DNA of 64,000 nucleotides from Sphingosinicella microcystinivorans (GTDB taxonomy: Bacteria > Pseudomonadota > Alphaproteobacteria > Sphingomonadales > Sphingomonadaceae): the NCBI RefSeq assembly GCF_003634215.1, contig NZ_RBWX01000007.1:978945-1042944 (forward strand), read 5' to 3'. Made by a program: the position numbers and the translations under genes. The notes below the pieces were generated by a model. That model did not search any database, had not been told where the DNA came from, and was given only the letters and a program-made list of their open reading frames with translations. Every line of letters begins with the position of its first letter. Within the stretch, counting starts at the first letter, position 1. Of this stretch, positions 16,910 through 25,562 are shown piece by piece.

Positions 16910-19135
16910 ATGATCCACAACAGAACGTTCCGTCAGGCGCTTTTCGCCGGCACATTGCCTGCGATTGCCCTCGCAGCATTCTGCAACCCGGCCTTCGCGG
17001 CGGAGACCGAAGCCGTCGTTGCGCTTCCCGAAATCATCGTCACGGCGCGCAAGCAGCAGGAATCTCTCCAGAACGTGCCGATCTCCGTAACGGCTTTTGA
17101 TTCAGAATCGATCGAACTGCACAATTTCAACAATGTGCAGGACATGTCCTACAGCATTCCCAACCTCAACTTCAGCCGCCTGACGACGCTCAGCACGTCG
17201 ATCAGCATTCGCGGCATCAATTCTGCGGACAATGCGCCCGGGTTCGAAACGGGCGTCGCGGTCATTCTCGATGATGTCTACATCGGCCGCGCGGCCGGAT
17301 TCACGACGAACCTTATCGATATCGAACGCGTCGAGGTGCTGCGCGGACCGCAAGGCACGCTGCAGGGACGCAACGTCACGGCGGGCTCGATCAACATCGT
17401 CACGGACCGCCCCTCCGACGACTTCAAGGTCAAGGGCAAGATCAGCTACGGAAACTACGATGAGCTGACCGCGATGGGGGTCGTCAGCGGTCCGATCATA
17501 CCGGGCAAGCTCGCTGGAAAGATCGGTATCGCCCGGATCAGGAATGATGGCTACGGTCGCAATGTCTCGCTCGACAAGCCGCTCGACAGCACGGACGCGT
17601 GGTCGTTCCGCGGCCAGCTCGCGTTCACCCCGACCGACGATCTCACCATCCTGCTGACGGGCGACTACGATGACTACGACAATCACGATTCGCACGGCTA
17701 TTTCGGGCCGCCGGACATCGTGAAGCTGACGCCGGACATCACGGATCGCGAGGCGACTGGCGACGTATGGAACAACGGCTTCCGTAAGGTCGGCGGCGGC
17801 GCGCTCAATATCTACTACACGTTTCCGAACGAAATGACGCTCGCCTCGATCACCAGCGCGCGCGCTTATGATGTGTCGGCGATTCAGGAGGGCGATCCGG
17901 ATCAGAATTGGGGGCCGTCGGGCGCGGGAACCTTCGTGGCGACGGCGCGCAACGACCAGAAGCAGAACCAGTTCTCGCAGGAAGTCCGTCTTGCGTCGCC
18001 CTCGGGCGGGAATTTCACCTGGCTCACGGGCCTCTATTATTACCGGGATACGCTGAAGAACTATCAGAACTTCCTGTTCGGCGTGAACACCGGAAGCGTG
18101 ATCGCGGGCGCAAGTACGATCGACGATTCCCGCTCGACGACGAAGAGCTACGCGGCCTTCGGTTCGGCGACCAATCACTTCAGCGATCGTTTCAGCGTAA
18201 CGGGTGGACTTCGCTATACGATCAACAAGCGCGGCATTCGCGTTCTGGAGGCGCTCGGCATCGATGGCACCGATGCCGTTTTCGGCGACTATGTCGATAT
18301 GCTGACGCAGGACGATCCGGCGCCGACGGAATTCGATGCACTGGTCGCGCTCGGCACGACGCGCAACAAGGTCACCGACAAGGCGCTGACCGGTGACCTG
18401 ACCTTCACGGTCGACTGGACGGACGATGTTTCGACGTTCGCGAAATACGCGCACGGCTTCAAGGGCGGCGGCTTCAACGCCAGCTTCAACTCCGGCTTTT
18501 CGGGCGGAAGCGTGAAGCCCGAATATATCGACTCCTTCGAGCTCGGCCTTCGGAGCATGTTGTTCGATCGCAAGCTGCGCTTCAATCTCACCAACTTCTA
18601 CATGAAGGTGAAAGATCAGCAGACGCTGATCTATGACTCCGTGGCATTCCGCTATGTCACAGCGAACGAGCCAGGCGTCCGCACCTATGGTTTCGAACTT
18701 GATGCTGCGGCGGTGCTGATGCCGGAGCTCACCTGGTCGCTCGGCGTCGGCTACATCAATTCGGAAATCACCGGCGGAGCCAACAAAGGCCTGCGCCCGG
18801 CCTACAGCTCGCCGTGGAGCATCAACACTAGCCTCTCCTTCGATCAGCCGGTTACCGAAACGCTGAACCTGTTCGCATTCGGCGAGGCGAGCTGGCGGGA
18901 TAGTTACGCACTGCTCGCGGGCTCACCGGATGCCTCGCGGCAGGGCGCGTACTGGTGGCTTGGCGGCAAGGTGGGCGTGAAGGCCGCCGACGGCAGCTGG
19001 TCGCTCAGCCTCTATGGCAGAAACCTCACCAACGAGACCGTCGCGTCCTACGCAACGAATGTGCCCGGCCTCTTCACGGTCGCGTTCCTGCAGCCGCCGC
19101 GCACCTACGGCGTCGAGTTGTCGTTCAACTTCTAG
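16910..19135 (+). CDS. TonB-dependent receptor (GGT-linked)
   Basis: Outer-membrane receptor of 741 aa with a signal peptide ending near NPAFA, a plug domain (EIIVTARKQQESLQNVPISV; VLRGPQGTLQGRNVTAGS) and a barrel ending in Phe. AAGGGGGAAACC precedes the ATG at 16910. It follows the GGT-like gene by 35 bp, so receptor and periplasmic hydrolase are probably co-expressed to import and open an amide-linked or gamma-glutamyl-like compound. In the plug, LYG of most relatives is replaced by LQG (TLQGRNVT). A hairpin follows the stop. Confidence 0.92.
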   Translation: MIHNRTFRQALFAGTLPAIALAAFCNPAFAAETEAVVALPEIIVTARKQQESLQNVPISVTAFDSESIELHNFNNVQDMSYSIPNLNFSRLTTLSTSISIRGINSADNAPGFETGVAVILDDVYIGRAAGFTTNLIDIERVEVLRGPQGTLQGRNVTAGSINIVTDRPSDDFKVKGKISYGNYDELTAMGVVSGPIIPGKLAGKIGIARIRNDGYGRNVSLDKPLDSTDAWSFRGQLAFTPTDDLTILLTGDYDDYDNHDSHGYFGPPDIVKLTPDITDREATGDVWNNGFRKVGGGALNIYYTFPNEMTLASITSARAYDVSAIQEGDPDQNWGPSGAGTFVATARNDQKQNQFSQEVRLASPSGGNFTWLTGLYYYRDTLKNYQNFLFGVNTGSVIAGASTIDDSRSTTKSYAAFGSATNHFSDRFSVTGGLRYTINKRGIRVLEALGIDGTDAVFGDYVDMLTQDDPAPTEFDALVALGTTRNKVTDKALTGDLTFTVDWTDDVSTFAKYAHGFKGGGFNASFNSGFSGGSVKPEYIDSFELGLRSMLFDRKLRFNLTNFYMKVKDQQTLIYDSVAFRYVTANEPGVRTYGFELDAAAVLMPELTWSLGVGYINSEITGGANKGLRPAYSSPWSINTSLSFDQPVTETLNLFAFGEASWRDSYALLAGSPDASRQGAYWWLGGKVGVKAADGSWSLSLYGRNLTNETVASYATNVPGLFTVAFLQPPRTYGVELSFNF

Positions 19136-19144
19136 TCTCACCCG

Positions 19145-19176
19145 CGCTCCGGCGGTGCCCTCGCATCGCCGGAGCG
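19145..19176 (+). terminator. Hairpin after TBDT
   Basis: Perfect 10-bp stem CGCTCCGGCG / CGCCGGAGCG with a 12-nt loop, then TTGTGGCTCTTTT. It lies between the TBDT stop and the PLP decarboxylase start at 19203, so it may be a partial terminator or attenuator rather than a full stop. Confidence 0.6.
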
Positions 19177-19202
19177 TTGTGGCTCTTTTCAAGGTCAGGT
19201 TC

Positions 19203-20408
19203 ATGTCTCATCGCGTTCCCTTCGCGTCGGAAGGTCTTTCCGCCGATGCCGTCAGCCAGCGGCTTCGGGAGTTTGCGCGGCAGGACGCTGATGCCGTGCG
19301 CGATATAGGCTTCGCCCGTCGCTTTTTCGCGGCGCCGGACGTCTCGGCGATCGCCGCTGAGGCGTATGGCATGTTCGCCCATGCCGGCCGCGTCTCCTCC
19401 TATCCCGGCCTGCCGCAGCCCCCGGGTATCCGGCAGATGCAACGAGAGCTTCAGCAATGGGCGCTTGACCTTCTGGAGGCGCCGACGGGCACCACGGCGA
19501 GGCTCACCTCGGGCGGCACCGAAAGCGTGATCCTTGCCCTCCGTGCCTGCCTGCAGAGTATGGAACCTGCCGATGGCGTGCCCGAGATCGTGGCGGCGTG
19601 GTCCGCGCATCCGTGCATCGACAAGGCGGCGGCGCTGCTCGGCGCCCGGCTGATCCGGGTGCCCGTGGGACCGGATCACCGCGCCGATCTCGCGGCCATG
19701 GCTGCGGCGATCACGCCGCAGACGCGAATGCTGTATATCTCTTTTCCATCCTACGCTTATGGTTTGGAAGATGATGTCGTCGCCTTCGGTGCGCTCGCGC
19801 GGGAACGCGGTCTGTGGCTTCATGTCGATGCCTGCATGTCGGGCTTTCTCGCTCCGTTCCAGCGCATGAACGGGGAGGCGATTCCGCCCTGCGGCTTGAA
19901 CGTGCCCGGCGTCTCGTCGATGTCCGCCGATTTCCACAAGCACGGTTACGCGGCAAAAGGCGCATCAGTGCTTCTGCTTGCTGATGAGTCCGCGCAAGCG
20001 ATCGATTTCGTGTATTCGGATCACCCGTTGCCGACGATGGCGACGGAAACGCTCGCCGGAACCGCGCCGGGCGCGCCGTTCGCATCGGCATGGGCGGTCA
20101 TGCGCTATCTGGGTGTCGATGGCTATCGCAGGCTCGCGCACGATCTTTCCGCCGCGCGCCGCGCCTTCGTCGATGCGATCAACGCCGTGCCGGGTTTCGC
20201 CGTTCTTGGTGATCCGCTGTTCAGCCTCGTCGTGGTCACGTCGCCGTGCCATGATATGAAGATCGTGCATCAGCGCATGGCCGGGCGCGGCTGGTTCACG
20301 CTCGCGGTGACTGAGCCGCCGGGGCTTCATCTCAATATCGGCGCTGGTGACGTCGCGCTCGCTGGGCGGTTTGCGGCTGATCTCAAGGCGGCAGGAGAAA
20401 CGGTGTGA
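19203..20408 (+). CDS. Pyridoxal-phosphate-dependent group II decarboxylase/sphingosine-phosphate lyase-like enzyme
   Basis: Fold-type I PLP enzyme of 401 aa. LTSGGTESVILALRA is the cofactor phosphate region, HVDACMSGF supplies the Asp that contacts the pyridine ring, and SADFHKHGYAAKG places the Schiff-base lysine at about residue 246. The DFHKHG form is closest to sphingosine-1-phosphate lyases and related decarboxylases. The ATG at 19203 has AAGGTCAGG upstream. Its stop overlaps the next start (GTGA), so it forms a tight operon with the NTF2-like gene and the esterase. It could be an amino acid decarboxylase or a carbon-carbon lyase; I cannot tell which. The tool-like overlap of an upstream in-frame ORF with the TBDT was rejected as a start. 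Confidence 0.83.
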   Translation: MSHRVPFASEGLSADAVSQRLREFARQDADAVRDIGFARRFFAAPDVSAIAAEAYGMFAHAGRVSSYPGLPQPPGIRQMQRELQQWALDLLEAPTGTTARLTSGGTESVILALRACLQSMEPADGVPEIVAAWSAHPCIDKAAALLGARLIRVPVGPDHRADLAAMAAAITPQTRMLYISFPSYAYGLEDDVVAFGALARERGLWLHVDACMSGFLAPFQRMNGEAIPPCGLNVPGVSSMSADFHKHGYAAKGASVLLLADESAQAIDFVYSDHPLPTMATETLAGTAPGAPFASAWAVMRYLGVDGYRRLAHDLSAARRAFVDAINAVPGFAVLGDPLFSLVVVTSPCHDMKIVHQRMAGRGWFTLAVTEPPGLHLNIGAGDVALAGRFAADLKAAGETV

Positions 20409-20794
20409 GTGAAGATGCGATCCGCGGCGTGGTGGCGGCCTATTACCACGCGATGGTTGCGGGCGACGAAACGGCGCTCCGCCAGGTCTTCGATCCCGAG
20501 GCGCGCTTTCAGGGTTGGCGCGACGGCAGCGAGGTCCGCCGCGATCTCGATGCCTTCGTCTCGATGCTGCAAACACCCTACGACGGGCAGCTGCGCGAGG
20601 AGTGGCGGATTGATCTCCTCGATCGTACCGGCCCGGTTGCGATCGTCCGCGTCGTCGACTGGTTCCGGGGACGGTACTATACCGACTATCTGACGCTCAC
20701 GGAGCGGAATGGCGCGTGGACCATCGTCAACAAGGGCTTTTACGCACACGATGCCGACGCGAAAGGCATCGATGATCTGGGGAGCGGCGCATGA
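20405..20794 (+). CDS. NTF2-like/SnoaL-type small protein
   Basis: Protein of 129 aa with the cone-shaped NTF2 fold pattern: an N-terminal helix pair (AIRGVVAAYYHAMVAGDETALRQVF), DPEARFQGW, and a C-terminal sheet ending in YLTLTERNGAWTIVNKGF. Such proteins are small enzymes or binding domains with very diverse roles. Its GTG start overlaps the PLP gene stop and its TGA stop overlaps the ATG of the esterase, so three genes are translationally coupled. No catalytic residues can be assigned. Confidence 0.75.
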   Translation: MSEDAIRGVVAAYYHAMVAGDETALRQVFDPEARFQGWRDGSEVRRDLDAFVSMLQTPYDGQLREEWRIDLLDRTGPVAIVRVVDWFRGRYYTDYLTLTERNGAWTIVNKGFYAHDADAKGIDDLGSGA

Positions 20795-21738
20795 TCCGGG
20801 CGTCTCTGATAGCCATCCTGCTGCTGGCCTCGACCCCAGCCGTAGCATCGGACCCTCCGTGCAGTGCGCTCGCCGCGGCGGCCACGACATTCGATATGTC
20901 ATCCCGCGATACCGGTGCGGACCACCGCATCCATGTATTCGTACCGCCCGAAACGCCCCCGGATGCGCGCCTCCCTGTCGTCTATCTTCTCGATGCGGAC
21001 GGGCATTTTCCACTGTTCACCGAGATGGTCCGGGTCCTGATCGACGCGGGGGACATCCCGTCCGTCGCGGTGGTCGGGATCGGCTATCCTGTGCAGAGCA
21101 TGGCTGACACGATCACGCTGCGTTTGCGCGACTACACCCCTGCCGGCGATGCTCCGCACGCCGCCCTCGTTCGAAAGATCGTGGGCGAGGGGCCGGAGAT
21201 CAGGGATGGCGGCGCCGATGCCTTCCTGCGTTTCATCGAGACTGATCTGAAGCCGCGCATCGCGCAGCGCTATCCCGTGGACAATACGAATGCCGCGCTC
21301 GTCGGCCATTCGCTCGGCGGGCTCTTCGGTCTGCACGTCCTGCTCTCGCATCCCGAAAGCTTCCGCTATTACGGTCTCTCCAGCCCGGCGATCCTGTGGT
21401 CGGACGGTTACCTCCTCACGCGCGAGGGGGATTGGGCGAAGCAACACCGTGATCTTCGCGCGACGCTTTTTCTCGGTGTCGGCGGCAAGGAGCGAACGCT
21501 TGCCCATGTGCTCGCACTCCCGCCCGAATTGAAGGCCGCGGAAACGGAGATCGTCGCGCGCTTCGGCAATCCGGACCCGGTGGCGCAGCTCGTCGATTTC
21601 GAAACCCGACTGCGCAGCCGCGCCTATCCGGGCCTGCGCTACCCGGGCCTCAATATCTTCGACGGCGAAAGTCACGGCGGTGTCGTCGTTCCTGCGTTCA
21701 ATGCCGAGCTCCTGATGTTCTTCGGAAAGCCCCAATGA
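20791..21738 (+). CDS. Alpha/beta hydrolase of the putative esterase (IroE/Fes-like) family, exported
   Basis: Esterase of 315 aa with a signal peptide ending near TPAVA. The nucleophile elbow is GHSLGG and a candidate catalytic His lies in DGESHGG near the C-terminus; VYLLDADGHF is typical of this family, which includes siderophore esterases and other exported hydrolases. It starts inside the stop of the NTF2-like gene (ATGA). With the PLP enzyme and the preceding GGT/TBDT genes it suggests uptake and opening of an ester- or amide-linked molecule. A siderophore role is possible but there is no other iron gene nearby. Confidence 0.85.
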   Translation: MIRASLIAILLLASTPAVASDPPCSALAAAATTFDMSSRDTGADHRIHVFVPPETPPDARLPVVYLLDADGHFPLFTEMVRVLIDAGDIPSVAVVGIGYPVQSMADTITLRLRDYTPAGDAPHAALVRKIVGEGPEIRDGGADAFLRFIETDLKPRIAQRYPVDNTNAALVGHSLGGLFGLHVLLSHPESFRYYGLSSPAILWSDGYLLTREGDWAKQHRDLRATLFLGVGGKERTLAHVLALPPELKAAETEIVARFGNPDPVAQLVDFETRLRSRAYPGLRYPGLNIFDGESHGGVVVPAFNAELLMFFGKPQ

Positions 21739-21841
21739 CCGCGTGAAGTGTGGAGCTGCCTTCATCCTGCGGATTACCGGTTTCGTGCGCGCGCGGGGCT
21801 GTGTATAGCGCTTCGCGATATTGGGGCAGGAGTGGAAGCTC

Positions 21842-22228
21842 ATGGTGAAACCGGCGGCCGAAGTGATGCGGGAAGCCATCGTTGCAGCAGTGATCGACGG
21901 CATGTCTGCACTGCGCGCGGCGTCGGGCGGTGTGCCGAACAACCTGCTCCGTGACCTTAGCGCCATTCACCCGAACACGACCTTCGACGATCTGCCGCAG
22001 GCGCTGCAGGCGTCGATCCTCGCGAGCGTGCGGGCGGCTTTCACCCGCCTTCAGAAGGAAGGCTACACGGTTCTGAACCCGGACCTCGCGCCGCCGCCGC
22101 GCCGTCCGCAGCCGACGCAGCCTTCGGGACCGCGCGGCCCCGGCGGTCCGCGCGGTGCTGCGCGTCCGAACCCGTCTCGGCCGGGCCAGCCGCGCCGCCC
22201 GAGGCCGCCCGGCAAGCCTGCACGTTAG
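21842..22228 (+). CDS. Hypothetical protein with Pro/Arg-rich tail
   Basis: Unrecognised protein of 128 aa. The first 80 residues look helical (EVMREAIVAAVIDGMSALRAA, then DLPQALQASILASVRAAF), and the last 45 are a proline-, arginine- and glycine-rich basic tail likely to be disordered. GGAGTGGAAG precedes the ATG at 21842. It stands alone between the esterase and the convergent MaoC gene, four bases from the latter's stop. Codon use resembles the neighbours. The basic tail could bind nucleic acid or a membrane surface; nothing firmer can be said. Confidence 0.65.
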   Translation: MVKPAAEVMREAIVAAVIDGMSALRAASGGVPNNLLRDLSAIHPNTTFDDLPQALQASILASVRAAFTRLQKEGYTVLNPDLAPPPRRPQPTQPSGPRGPGGPRGAARPNPSRPGQPRRPRPPGKPAR

Positions 22229-22232
22229 CGCG

Positions 22233-22700
22233 TCACGACCGCACGATCATCGCGAGCCACTCGGCCACGAGCGCAGGCTTCGCCTCGCCCTCGATCTCGA
22301 CCTCCACGTCGATCGTGAGCAGGAACTTGCCGTCACCGCGATCCTCGAAATCGCGCAGGCCCATGTGCGCGCGGATGCGCTTTCCCACCGGCACCGGCGT
22401 GATCAGCCGCATGTGGTTGAAGCCGTAGTTCAGCGCATACCAGGCGCCGCCTTCGCTCTCGCCGAACGCATCGATGAAGCCGATGTCGTGCGACATGGTG
22501 ATCAGCATCGATGTGGTCCAGAAGCCTGCCGCCACGGTTCCGCCGAACGGCGTGTTCGCCTTCGCCCATTCGGGATCGAGGTGCATCGGGTCGTTGTCGA
22601 GCGTGGACGCGGAAAACTGCGTGACCAGCGCCTGCTCCACATCGAACCAGCGTGAGGTGCCGAGCGGCTTTCCGATCTTCGATTTCATGTCCATTCCCAT
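22233..22700 (-). CDS. MaoC-like hot-dog dehydratase
   Basis: Protein of 155 aa with the MaoC/(R)-enoyl-CoA hydratase hot-dog fold. The hydratase motif is visible as DNDPMHLDPEWAKANTPFGG followed by VAAGF, including the Asp-His pair. It probably hydrates an enoyl-CoA or acts as an acyl-thioester binding enzyme in the cytoplasm. The ATG at 22700 overlaps the stop of the upstream serine hydrolase gene (TAATG), so the two are translationally coupled. That puts it under the TetR-type boxes upstream of the hydrolase. Confidence 0.85.
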   Translation of the reverse strand: MGMDMKSKIGKPLGTSRWFDVEQALVTQFSASTLDNDPMHLDPEWAKANTPFGGTVAAGFWTTSMLITMSHDIGFIDAFGESEGGAWYALNYGFNHMRLITPVPVGKRIRAHMGLRDFEDRGDGKFLLTIDVEVEIEGEAKPALVAEWLAMIVRS

Positions 22701-24685
22701 TACGGCAGGTTCCAGCCGACAAGATTGAGTGAGGCGAGGAAGGCGAGAATGCCTGCCGCCGCGATGGCGATGAGGGAGAAATGCACGCGGCGGAAAACGG
22801 CGCGCCGCCCTTCGCCCCACCAGCCGCGCAGCCACGCCGCGACTGCGGCAGCGATCGTCAGCACGGCGACGAGCGCGCCGAGATTGCCGGTGATCGCAAG
22901 GCCGATGAAGCGCCCCGGTTGGGCTTCGAGCACATGGTACATGATGCCGTCGTCCGCCGCGTAGAAACCAAGCAGAACGAGCGGCAGGGCGATCATCGTG
23001 CCGAGTTGCAGCAGCGGCAGCCAGCGGGAGAGACGCTCGGCGCGCCCGCTTCCCGGCCAGAACAGGCAGAGGATGCCGGTGAAAGCGACGAGCAGCAGCA
23101 CCGGCAGCATCATTCCGGCGACGCGCGGGTTCCACGTATCGCTGCACCGCTCCCACGCATCCACGGACAGCAGCGGCACCATGCCTGTGGCCGTGTCATT
23201 GCTCGCCGTGAAGGCGAACAGCGCGGACGTGTTCGGGTCGCCGAGCGCTTGCGGCGCGGCCTCCGGATTGAAGAATACGCCGGGCGCGACCTGCCGGTAA
23301 CCGGGCACGCCCCGAATGGCGAGTGTGCCGTCTGCACCCGCCGCAGCCGTAATCACGGCATAGCCCGCGCCGAGAAAGTCGAATGCGGCCTCGACCGTGC
23401 TGTACGACCGGCGCTGGCGGCAATAGGTGCCCGCGAAATCGCTCACCGGTCGCGTCACGGGCGCTTCCGTGGGACGGTAGGCGCCAAGGAAGCGAGTCAG
23501 CGCCGCCTCGCGCACGAAGGCGGAATTCAGCACAGGCTCGACCGGGTTCGCCGGATTCGGCGCAAGCCGTGTCTTGTCGACGAGCGAGCGGAGCTGTTCG
23601 GTGAGGTCGACGACCGGCCCTTCGCCGACGATCGAGGCGAACACGCCGATGCCGCGCTCGGGCACCAGCACCATCACGGTCTGGAAGCCCGGCCAGCCGC
23701 CGCCGTGTTCCACGACATGCGCGCCGTTCCACATGCCTTCTATGAACACCATGCCGAAGCCGGTCGTCGCCGGGTGGTTGGCAACCTGCCGCGTCTGCAT
23801 CCGGCGGAAGCCCTCCGCAGACAGGATCGACGGCTTGCCGTTTGCGCCCTCGATCTGCGCGATCATGAAGCGCGCCATGTCGAGCCCGGTGGTGCTGACG
23901 CCGCCCGCAGGCGCGATGAACGGGTTCATCGGCACGAACCCGATTGCCTGCCGCTCACCGTTCGGGAACATCGCATAGGGCCGCGCATGTGCGGGGGAGG
24001 GCGAGAGCGCGAGGTTGAGATACGAGCGCTCCATGCCGAGCGGCGCGAAGATATGCTCCTTGAAATAGCGATCGATCGGCTGGCCGGAGACGTCCTCGAC
24101 GATAAGGCCGAGCACGGCGGTGCCGAAGTTCGAATAGACCGACCACGTGCCCGGTTCGCGCACCAGCTTCGGCATCGCGCGGGCGATCACGTCCGCGCTC
24201 ACGGGATGTGCGATGGCGCGGTCGGTGCCCAGCCCGAACGCCTTGTCCTCGAAACCGGCGCGGTGCGTCAGCAGGTGCCAGATGGTGACCGGGCGGCCCT
24301 TCCAGTCGGGCAGCTTCACGCGTTTGAGATATTGGTTGGCGGGGTCGTCGAGCGAGCGGATCAGGCCCTTTTCGTGAAGCTGGGCAATCGCGGTCGCGGT
24401 GATCACCTTGGTCGTGGAGCCGATGCGGACCTCGGTCGCCGCCGGGTCCATCGCGCGGCCGGTCGCCGGGTCGGCGAGGCCGTAGCCCTTCGCGAACGTC
24501 ACGGCGCCTTTCTCGACGACGACGATCTCCGCGCCTGTGAAGCGGTGCGTCTTCAGTGCGGGGTGAAACAGACTGTCCGCCCAGGCTTCCAGCGGCCGGG
24601 TCTGAGGCTGGACCTGCACGGGCTCGGCAAGAGCAGGTGCGGCGAGAAGGCCGACGAGACAGGCGAGCCATTTCAGAACGCGCAT
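22700..24685 (-). CDS. Serine hydrolase of the class C beta-lactamase/D-aminopeptidase family with C-terminal membrane domain
   Basis: Exported penicillin-binding-fold hydrolase of 661 aa. After a signal peptide (ends near APALA) come the SxxK nucleophile motif (STTK, residues 90-93), YSN, and HGGGWPG in the KTG position. The C-terminal 160 residues contain about four hydrophobic helices, so the enzyme is probably held at the inner membrane facing the periplasm. Relatives are esterases, D-amino acid peptidases and resistance-unrelated amidases; calling it a resistance beta-lactamase would be unjustified. The start at 24685 follows a GGGAG; longer in-frame starts run through the operator boxes. 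It is divergent from the TetR gene and co-operonic with MaoC. Confidence 0.87.
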   Translation of the reverse strand: MRVLKWLACLVGLLAAPALAEPVQVQPQTRPLEAWADSLFHPALKTHRFTGAEIVVVEKGAVTFAKGYGLADPATGRAMDPAATEVRIGSTTKVITATAIAQLHEKGLIRSLDDPANQYLKRVKLPDWKGRPVTIWHLLTHRAGFEDKAFGLGTDRAIAHPVSADVIARAMPKLVREPGTWSVYSNFGTAVLGLIVEDVSGQPIDRYFKEHIFAPLGMERSYLNLALSPSPAHARPYAMFPNGERQAIGFVPMNPFIAPAGGVSTTGLDMARFMIAQIEGANGKPSILSAEGFRRMQTRQVANHPATTGFGMVFIEGMWNGAHVVEHGGGWPGFQTVMVLVPERGIGVFASIVGEGPVVDLTEQLRSLVDKTRLAPNPANPVEPVLNSAFVREAALTRFLGAYRPTEAPVTRPVSDFAGTYCRQRRSYSTVEAAFDFLGAGYAVITAAAGADGTLAIRGVPGYRQVAPGVFFNPEAAPQALGDPNTSALFAFTASNDTATGMVPLLSVDAWERCSDTWNPRVAGMMLPVLLLVAFTGILCLFWPGSGRAERLSRWLPLLQLGTMIALPLVLLGFYAADDGIMYHVLEAQPGRFIGLAITGNLGALVAVLTIAAAVAAWLRGWWGEGRRAVFRRVHFSLIAIAAAGILAFLASLNLVGWNLP

Positions 24686-24715
24686 TTGCACCGCACTCCC
24701 ATCCTGAACTTTCAG

Positions 24716-24744
24716 TGAATTTACATTCAATGAGTTGTTGTTCA
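24716..24744. promoter_or_regulatory. TetR-type operator boxes 1 and 2
   Basis: Two 14-bp inverted-repeat boxes with one base between them: TGAATTTACATTCA (24716-24729) and TGAGTTGTTGTTCA (24731-24744). They lie just upstream of the serine hydrolase start at 24685, in the divergent region shared with the TetR gene. The same arrangement occurs at 27696. Confidence 0.7.
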
Positions 24745-24801
24745 TGGGCGACGTACTGTCAATCGAAATCGCGCGCAGGCACTGCACAGGGCAAAATTCA
24801 T

Positions 24802-24815
24802 TGAATTCGTGTTCA
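24802..24815. promoter_or_regulatory. TetR-type operator box 3
   Basis: TGAATTCGTGTTCA, 38 bp upstream of the TetR start at 24854, consistent with autoregulation. It matches the TGA-A/G-TT-N4-TTCA pattern of the other boxes. Confidence 0.65.
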
Positions 24816-24853
24816 GTCCTGTCTAGCTGCCGATGGAAAGCTGGGAGATCGTC

Positions 24854-25555
24854 ATGGAAGGCAGCAGAAAAACGCCGGGGCGCAAGGCTACGCTGACCCG
24901 CAAGGAACAGGCAGCCGAAACGCGCGAGCGCCTGAAGCAGGCGACGATCCGCGTCCTCGGGCGCATCGGCTACCGGCAGATGCGGATTGCGGATGTCACG
25001 CGCGAGGCGGGCGTCGCGGTGGGGCTTTTCTATCACTATTTCGCCGATTTGCAGGCTGTCACGAGCGAAGTGCTCTCCGATTACATGGCGGAAATGACCG
25101 CGAAGGCGCGCAAGGTGACGCCGAGCGACGATCTCTTCGAGACGCTACGCGAGCAATACAAGATTCTGATCGGCCATTTCGAGGAACAGCCGGGGCTGAT
25201 GCGATGCATGCTTCAGGCCTCCGAGGAGATTCCCGAATTCGGCGAGATCTGGAAGGCATCCAACCGCCAGTGGACACACAGCTTCGCGCGTCGTCTTTCC
25301 GAAGCGCTCGGCCCGGAGAAGCTCGATCGCAAGACGAGCCTGCTGATGGCCTATTGCCTGGGTTCGATGTCGGACGGTGTCGTGCACGAATATTACGTGC
25401 AGCAGAATCCCGATCTCGTCGGCTGCGTCGACTCGCGGGACCAGCTTGCCGAAGCGCTGGCGACGCTCACCTACCGCGCCGTTTTCCTCGCCAACCCGCC
25501 GCGCGAAAAATTGGGCGCGGCGGCGGCTATCGCCGTCGCGCCCGCAGGTCAGTAG
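24854..25555 (+). CDS. TetR family transcriptional regulator
   Basis: Regulator of 233 aa. The N-terminal helix-turn-helix spans about residues 26-70: TIRVLGRIGYRQMRIADVTR, EAGVAVGLFYHYFADLQ. The remaining helices form the ligand-binding dimerisation domain. The ATG at 24854 has GGGAGA upstream; an ATG at 24833 lacks a ribosome site. Five copies of a 14-bp box lie in the promoter regions of this gene, the divergent serine hydrolase-MaoC operon and the TBDT at 25563-27671, so it is the likely repressor of all three units. Confidence 0.9.
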   Translation: MEGSRKTPGRKATLTRKEQAAETRERLKQATIRVLGRIGYRQMRIADVTREAGVAVGLFYHYFADLQAVTSEVLSDYMAEMTAKARKVTPSDDLFETLREQYKILIGHFEEQPGLMRCMLQASEEIPEFGEIWKASNRQWTHSFARRLSEALGPEKLDRKTSLLMAYCLGSMSDGVVHEYYVQQNPDLVGCVDSRDQLAEALATLTYRAVFLANPPREKLGAAAAIAVAPAGQ

Positions 25556-25562
25556 GAAGAGG

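Noticed and set aside
20791-21738. Siderophore esterase
   Set aside because: The family includes such enzymes but no iron-uptake or siderophore gene lies nearby; left as a general esterase.
22700-24685. Beta-lactamase resistance gene
   Set aside because: The fold matches, but the membrane tail, MaoC coupling and TetR-TBDT context fit an esterase or peptidase; resistance cannot be claimed.
22781-24718. 645-aa plus-strand ORF
   Set aside because: Shadow of the serine hydrolase gene; low complexity composition and no ribosome site, whereas the minus frame has clear SxxK and HGG motifs.
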